Positions 58,741 to 64,000 of a stretch of 64,000 nucleotides of DNA are shown piece by piece. Within the stretch, counting starts at the first letter, position 1. Each line of letters starts with the position of its first letter. The position numbers were made by a program, and so were the translations under genes. Below the pieces are notes generated by a model. It was not told the DNA's origin, searched no databases, and saw nothing but the letters and a program-made list of their open reading frames with translations. The DNA comes from Tenrec ecaudatus (lineage: Eukaryota > Chordata > Mammalia > Afrosoricida > Tenrecidae), in contig NC_134539.1 of NCBI RefSeq assembly GCF_050624435.1, forward strand, positions 48,888,001 to 48,952,000, read 5' to 3'.

Positions 58741-59739
58741 GACGATTGAAAAGACCATGGCTCGCAGTTGTCTAATTGTGTTTTTCATTGTGTTAACTAA
58801 GTTTGCTCATTTTAAAAATTCTCCCCCTTTTTGTCATCAGATTTGAGTTTGAATAAAATTTACTGAAACATTAAATATATTACGCTTAATTCTCCTAAGA
58901 TGCTGAAACTGACCAAGATGCTTGGAACAGTTGAATGATCATCTTGAAGCATTTCTTTCCTCCTGAATCTAACATTTAAATTTCAGCTGCTGTTCTGCTC
59001 CCAACCCATTTGGTTTAATTCAGACGGAAACTTCTCGGTCTGCATGACACCATAAGGTCTTTTCCTTCTAAAACTACTGGAAATTCCTGAAGATATTTCA
59101 GCTTGGAACATCCCAAATTACTTCATTTTCACCTTCTATATAAATATATTTTAATAATTCTAAAAATTCTTAGTGTCTTAATTTAAAAGTTGTCAAAAGT
59201 GGTCTAGGGTTACATTATTAATGACCTTCGAATTTAATAGCATTAAAGTAGTAAAAATTTACTCTTCACTACTTATAATTGTGAAACATGAATAAGGGCT
59301 AAGGTGTTGTTTCCTATGCAAATTAGATATATTTTCAGATCCTTGCCGGGTTATCAAAGCTACTAGTACCTGGCATTAGAAATTATGCATTCTTTTTTTT
59401 TTTTTGCATTCTATTTTTTAAGGTGATTTTTATCAGGTCTTTCAGATATCTTAGGCCTCTGGCCATTTTGAAATTTGTGTCACCCTTAAAATGGCATTTA
59501 AAGAATCAGATATTGAGTTGTTTTGCTTCAAATGAAGAAAGTAATTTGCTTTATATCAATGTGTATCCTAGGAATAATGTGATTCCAAAAGCACTCTAAA
59601 ATGTTGAAATGTTTTAACAAAGGAAGATTATAGTTAGGAGATTTATGCACTGAAATGGCCTTGAAAAATGTAAAAAGACGCCTTGTCTTGAAGCTACTAA
59701 GCAGTATGTGTGTGCAACTCTTGTTCAAATGCCATTTGT

Positions 59740-60130
59740 TTAAAAAAGAAAATCCCATAGCTTGGGTCCGGCGCACCTAAGTCCTCAAAGTAGCCGTCTT
59801 GCGTTGTCAACACTTTAAAGAGACTTTGTGCAGTAGATTTACCCAATGCAGTGTGTCCTTTGATGCCTTGTCTTCCGTTTCCAGGGCATTCATTGATTGT
59901 GGATCCAAGAAAAGACAAAATCCTGGACAACTTCAATTTTTCCCCATTGATCATGAACCTATTGGTTCAGTGGTGAGGACGTGGGTCTTCTTTACATGAG
60001 TTGTAATCCATGCTGAAGGCTGCAGTCCGTGATCTCTATCAGCAAGGGCTTCAAGAATCCCTCTGAGCAAATGTTACTTGGTGTCTGCAAATTATCTCCA
60101 ACTCATCCAGGGCGTGGCTACTCCGTCCTT
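59740..60130 (-). mobile_element. RTE LINE fragment
   Basis: Antisense RTE: 'caacactttaaagagactt', 'gattgtggatccaagaaaa', 'gacaacttcaatttttcccc'. Confidence 0.7.
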
Positions 60131-60461
60131 TCGTGGTCCTTGGTGTGTCCGTCTTTCTTTCCCTCCTCTTCTCCCAGTGCTTTCCCACAACTGTCACGTA
60201 GGACATGTTTATTGCTGATTGTCAGGAGCGAACTTTTGATGTTTAGGTTCAAATGTCATGTAATACCTCCCACATTTTCCTTCTGCTAACAATGCATTCA
60301 CTGTTTTATCATCCACTGCCCCTATTTAACAAAAGGATTTCCTTGCCCATAAAATACTAAATTTTGGTTTCCCTCTTCGGGAATTGTCTTCTCCCCTCTT
60401 TGAGCAAGCCAAGAGCCGTTCCAGCTCATAGCACCCCTGTAGTACAGAGGAGAACGGCATT

Positions 60462-61045
60462 CTTTTTTTTTTAATTGGCAACGTTTATTCTTTAAATAAT
60501 TCCTAAATACCATAATACCTGGGAGGGCGGACCAGTGTTACCCTTTTTGAAAAGTGGACTATGAAACAAGTTTCCCACATGAAGTTATCTTAATATATTT
60601 TATTGATATGAATACAGTAAAATCTCACAGGCATCAAATCTTGTAGTACTACATAAGAGAAAATCAAAGAATTCAATATCAATGCAGAAGTGAATAGACA
60701 CGCCTTCATCTCTACAAAAGCTGCTTATAAAAAATCTTACACATATACAATTTGCTTAGAACTAAAAATTTGAAATCTACCAAAATGGAATTTTAATTAA
60801 ACTTTCATATCTCGGTGGAAAATGTTCTCTTCATCAGAAGTGGTTGGGCTTTCCCAACCTCAAATATCATTTCCAAAGGTGGGTTATTGAGAGTGCACCA
60901 ATCTGGTATACGGCCTGTCTGATTATAATACTCCTGAGACCGAAAGGTTTCCAAGCTTGTCTTACAGTATTTCCACAATCGCTCCTCCCAACCAGGCTGC
61001 ACAGTTAGCCTTTGCTGGTAGATATGAATTCGAAATGCCTTGGTA
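60462..61045 (-). pseudogene. probable 5'-truncated processed pseudogene, gene not identified
   Basis: The minus strand has an open frame from about 61042 to a stop at 60805 containing [12 protein letters not shown], then [19 protein letters not shown], then about 320 bp without a frame, AATAAA (complement near 60490) and an A-run (60462-60471). No intron-like break is visible and the 5' side stops at a GGT microsatellite. I do not recognise the parent. It could instead be the last exon of a convergent gene. Confidence 0.5.
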
Positions 61046-61046
61046 C

Positions 61047-61088
61047 CACGGTGGTGGTGGTGGTGGTGTGGGTGGTGGTGTGTGTGTA
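61047..61088. repeat. (GGT)n/(GT)n microsatellite
   Basis: Compound simple repeat abutting the pseudogene candidate. Confidence 0.85.
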
Positions 61089-61575
61089 TTTGACTAGATA
61101 TCTTATTTCAGCAAGCCATCGATGGAGAAATCTGGCAGCATAGAGCTTAGGCAGGCCAGCTCTTTTTGTTGTACTAGGAATTGTGCATCTTGAACTAGTT
61201 TCTCCAGCAAATCCACACTTGGCAGAAGCTCTCCCAGGTCTCTCACCACTGCAGTTTTCTCCCCAGTGCTTCCCAGGCCCTCGTGGTGGTCACAGTTGGG
61301 TGGGGCGGGTGAGAAGGAAGACAAGCTGGGCCCTATGGGCAAGGGCTTGGGCTCTTGGGGGCGGGGCTCCAAGACTGTCAATCTTGACAGGAGCAGTTGG
61401 CGACAGCTTGCTCCTGTGGAGTCACTGGTGGTTCAAGCCACTGGCTTCTCCCTGTAGTAGCCAAGCTGTTAACCATGGAGACCCCAAGTCTTTTGAGGTG
61501 AAAGGCTAGGTATTTGAGGAGGTAGTTGCTTTCGGCTTATAAAAGTACGACATATTTGTTACACAAAATCCGAAG

Positions 61576-61829
61576 CAATGCGGGAGACGTCAGACAGTGT
61601 AAGAAATGACAAAATAATCCTTTGTAAAATATCAAAGGTTCATGAGGAAGTGGGGGAGCGGGAGGGGGAAAATGAGGAGCTGATACCAAGGGCTCAACAG
61701 AAAGCAAATGTTTTGAGAATGGTGATGGCAACAGAAGTACAGATGTGCTTGACACAATGGATGTATGTATGGATTATGATGAGAGTTGTAGGAGCCCCCG
61801 ATAAAATTATTTTTAAAAAAATATAATAA
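61576..61829 (+). repeat. LINE-like tail (family B)
   Basis: 'gggagacgtcagacagtgta' through GATAAAATTATTTTTAAAAA. Confidence 0.75.
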
Positions 61830-61933
61830 AAGCATTCCTAGATGAACGAGGAGACTGGAGACCTTTGTGGAAAAATAGAATGAGAAGATCATGAAGTGTT
61901 TGCACGAACTCTTCGATGTCCCTGGATGTTCCC

Positions 61934-62125
61934 TTGGAGCCCTGGTGGCGCTGCCGGGTAAGCGTTGGACTGCTAACCTCAAGGTTGGTGTTTCAAATCC
62001 ACCAGCCGGCTGCCCATGGGAGACAGGTGAGGCTGTCTGCCTCCAGAAAGACTTAGAGCCTTGGAATCCCTCCACAGCACTGCAGTGGGTCTGAATTTGA
62101 CACGATGACCATGGGGCTTGGTTTA
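61934..62125 (+). repeat. AfroSINE
   Basis: Sense copy with near-consensus tRNA part: GGAGCCCTGGTGGCGCTG, B-box-like 'gtttcaaatcc'. Confidence 0.85.
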
Positions 62126-62820
62126 TACCGGTGGGTTTGTTTCTACAGCCTCACCACTCGTTTCTGCCTTGCGCTTAACAAGCGTTTGTTCTAGTTGCTC
62201 ATTTGCTTGTCCGTGTCCAACATCAGATCGCGAGCTGAACGTGCAGCCGAAGGGTCAGTGACTTAGGTGACTTTGTATCTTAATGCACCTACGGTAGGTC
62301 CTGAAGGGTCTATTTGGTTGAATGAATTAAGATAAACGGGCCTGTATCACGAATCTTAGGTATGTAGCTAGTCAAATAGTGGTTCACAGTGTAGGCTGTG
62401 GAGCCAGGCGGCCTGGGTTTACTTTTCTCACATCTTTATTTGCTACTTCGGCATGGTCTCTGCCGCCTTGGATAAGTAGTGTTTTTACCTGAGAGGCAAT
62501 GAGACACTCAAAGGAGATAGCGCGTATGAAAATCCATAGTCTCTAAAATCAAGTCACGCTATGATTTGGTTCTCGTGCTGAACTCTGATCACGGAATGAA
62601 AATTTGGTTGCTGCGTTGACAATTTAGCTCTTCATAAACAGCTTGAGGAAAATAATTTTTCACCACTTGATGGAGAGGGTCACATGATCCTGGTGGGTCG
62701 GGGGGTGGTTTGAGGTGGGGAATGGAGGGGCTTAGAAAAATTCCTGGGGAAAAAACTCCGTAATTATTTCATGGCTTTTTTCTCCCCAAAAAAATGTTTT
62801 AAAGCCCTGTCATATTTTAA

Positions 62821-63005
62821 GAGGCCCTGGTGGTGTAGTGGGTAGCTCACTGGGCAGGTTGGCAGTTCAAAACCATTAGCCACTCTGCAGGAGAAATACG
62901 AGGCTTTCTGCTTCTATAAAGAGTTACCATCTTGGACAACCACAGGGACAGTTCTCTGTCCCATAGTATCACTATGAGTCAATCGACTCGATGGCAGTGA
63001 GTCTT
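62821..63005 (+). repeat. AfroSINE
   Basis: Sense copy; 'ggccctggtggtgtagtggg' and tail 'gactcgatggcagtgag'. Confidence 0.85.
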
Positions 63006-63009
63006 TTTG

Positions 63010-64000
63010 TTTCTGTTTCTCATACTTTAGGAGAGTTGACCCTCAGGCTTCAGTGGTTCCGAGGAAATGTGCTAGTGTTAAAGGGGGAAATCAATCTCAT
63101 TTGTTTGAGCTACTTTAAATAGTGCTATTCTAACAAGCATCACATTGTCCCCAGGGGCTGGGGAAGAGGAAGACTGGTTTCCACAGAATGTGTCATCCTG
63201 TCCACCTGATTGTTAAAAATTCTCTATAGAGGTTGCCTGTCGATGAACATTCACATCAGACACAAATATCTTCCCCCTTTTTGGCGCATTCACAGAAGTA
63301 CAGCCACATGCCTTCCCTATACCTCCTGCTCGCCAATTTTCCAATCATGCTCCTTCCAAGTTCCTGCCCCTCCAGCCAAATGACTGGCCACAGATCATGA
63401 ACACAGTTACCCATCTGGTCTCCTTCCAGGCAGAATGACAACCTGGTGCACTGTGCCACGTCGTGTCCCTTGGGAGGATTTCCTTACATCATTGTCCTTT
63501 AGGGAGGTATCAGAGAGGGCCTGCAGTGCTACCACTATTCTCTTTCATATGTCACCCGAATATTGGGCAGAACCACTGTAAACCAATCATGAGTTTTCTC
63601 TTCCTCAGTCAACTGATCAAAAGGAGCTCCCATGAAGCCATAGGTGCAGACAAGGAGAAGGAAAGTGATGTGACAGGGGTGGAAACAATCATCACTTGAG
63701 TTATTTCTTCATGTCGCTTGCTTGTACCCTCAGCTCCTGCTCCAGCCCAATGTCACACATGCCACTTGCATTCAATCATGGGGTGTGGCTGTGCATGTCA
63801 ACTTCATTACTCTGTGGGCTAGGCAGCACCCAGCTCATGATGGGCAGCTCAGGCTGCCGGGTGTCTTGGCAGTCCGTGGGGAGGCAGCCAGTCTGGACTC
63901 TGAGTCTCTACCTGTCACACTGCAAGCGCCTTTGGATCAGTGGAGCCTTGGGTCCCTGTCACAGAGCCTTCTCCTGTCTGGGTCCCACTCAGAACCAGCA
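63010..64000. other. downstream flank, unclassified
   Basis: Moderately GC-rich, no gene recognised. Open frames at 63256-63459 (minus) and 63463-63699 (plus) resemble no known protein; probably old repeat DNA. Confidence 0.4.

Noticed and set aside
1-64000. CRISPR arrays, operons, phage or bacterial systems
   Set aside because: Spliced vertebrate gene and mammalian retroelements throughout; no regularly spaced direct repeats of CRISPR type.

Overview
The window is mammalian nuclear DNA. It carries one complete protein-coding gene on the plus strand: UGCG, the ceramide glucosyltransferase that starts glycosphingolipid synthesis. All nine coding exons are present (9697-52831). They join in frame to a 394-codon protein with every known catalytic residue, and every junction is GT-AG. 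The rest is intron, flank and a dense, layered set of transposable elements. The organism is most likely an afrotherian. There are about twenty tRNA-type SINEs of the AfroSINE kind, BovB-like RTE LINE fragments whose 3' end matches the SINE tail, and several SPIN-type hAT elements. Among afrotherians SPIN is known from tenrecs, so a tenrec such as Echinops telfairi is my best guess. That is inference, not a database match.

Layout. 1-8800 is upstream flank made almost wholly of repeats: a decayed mariner, RTE pieces, AfroSINEs, and a three-level nest in which a betaretrovirus-like endogenous retrovirus sits in a solo LTR that sits in an AfroSINE. 8800-10100 is a CpG island with promoter, 5' UTR and coding exon 1. 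9795-37729 is the 27.9 kb first intron, which holds LINE tails (one with an internal inversion), a 962-bp pogo-like DNA transposon, SPIN copies, a MER2/Tigger-like element, a mariner relic, a tRNA relic and a local duplication. 37730-52831 carries exons 2-9; intron 5 has nested LINE tails and a 26-nt U6 snRNA fragment with target-site duplications, and intron 8 has a piggyBac-type element and a hAT-type element side by side. 52832 to about 55245 is the 3' UTR. 55250-64000 is downstream flank with a solo LTR, RTE ends, SINEs and a probable 5'-truncated processed pseudogene on the minus strand.

No prokaryotic system, CRISPR array or operon is present. The window's value beyond UGCG lies in its transposon record: at least five cut-and-paste groups (SPIN/hAT, a second hAT-like element, piggyBac, pogo/Tigger, mariner), two LTR groups with target duplications that prove their boundaries, and a class II ERV remnant whose two LTRs each carry a perfect steroid-receptor palindrome.
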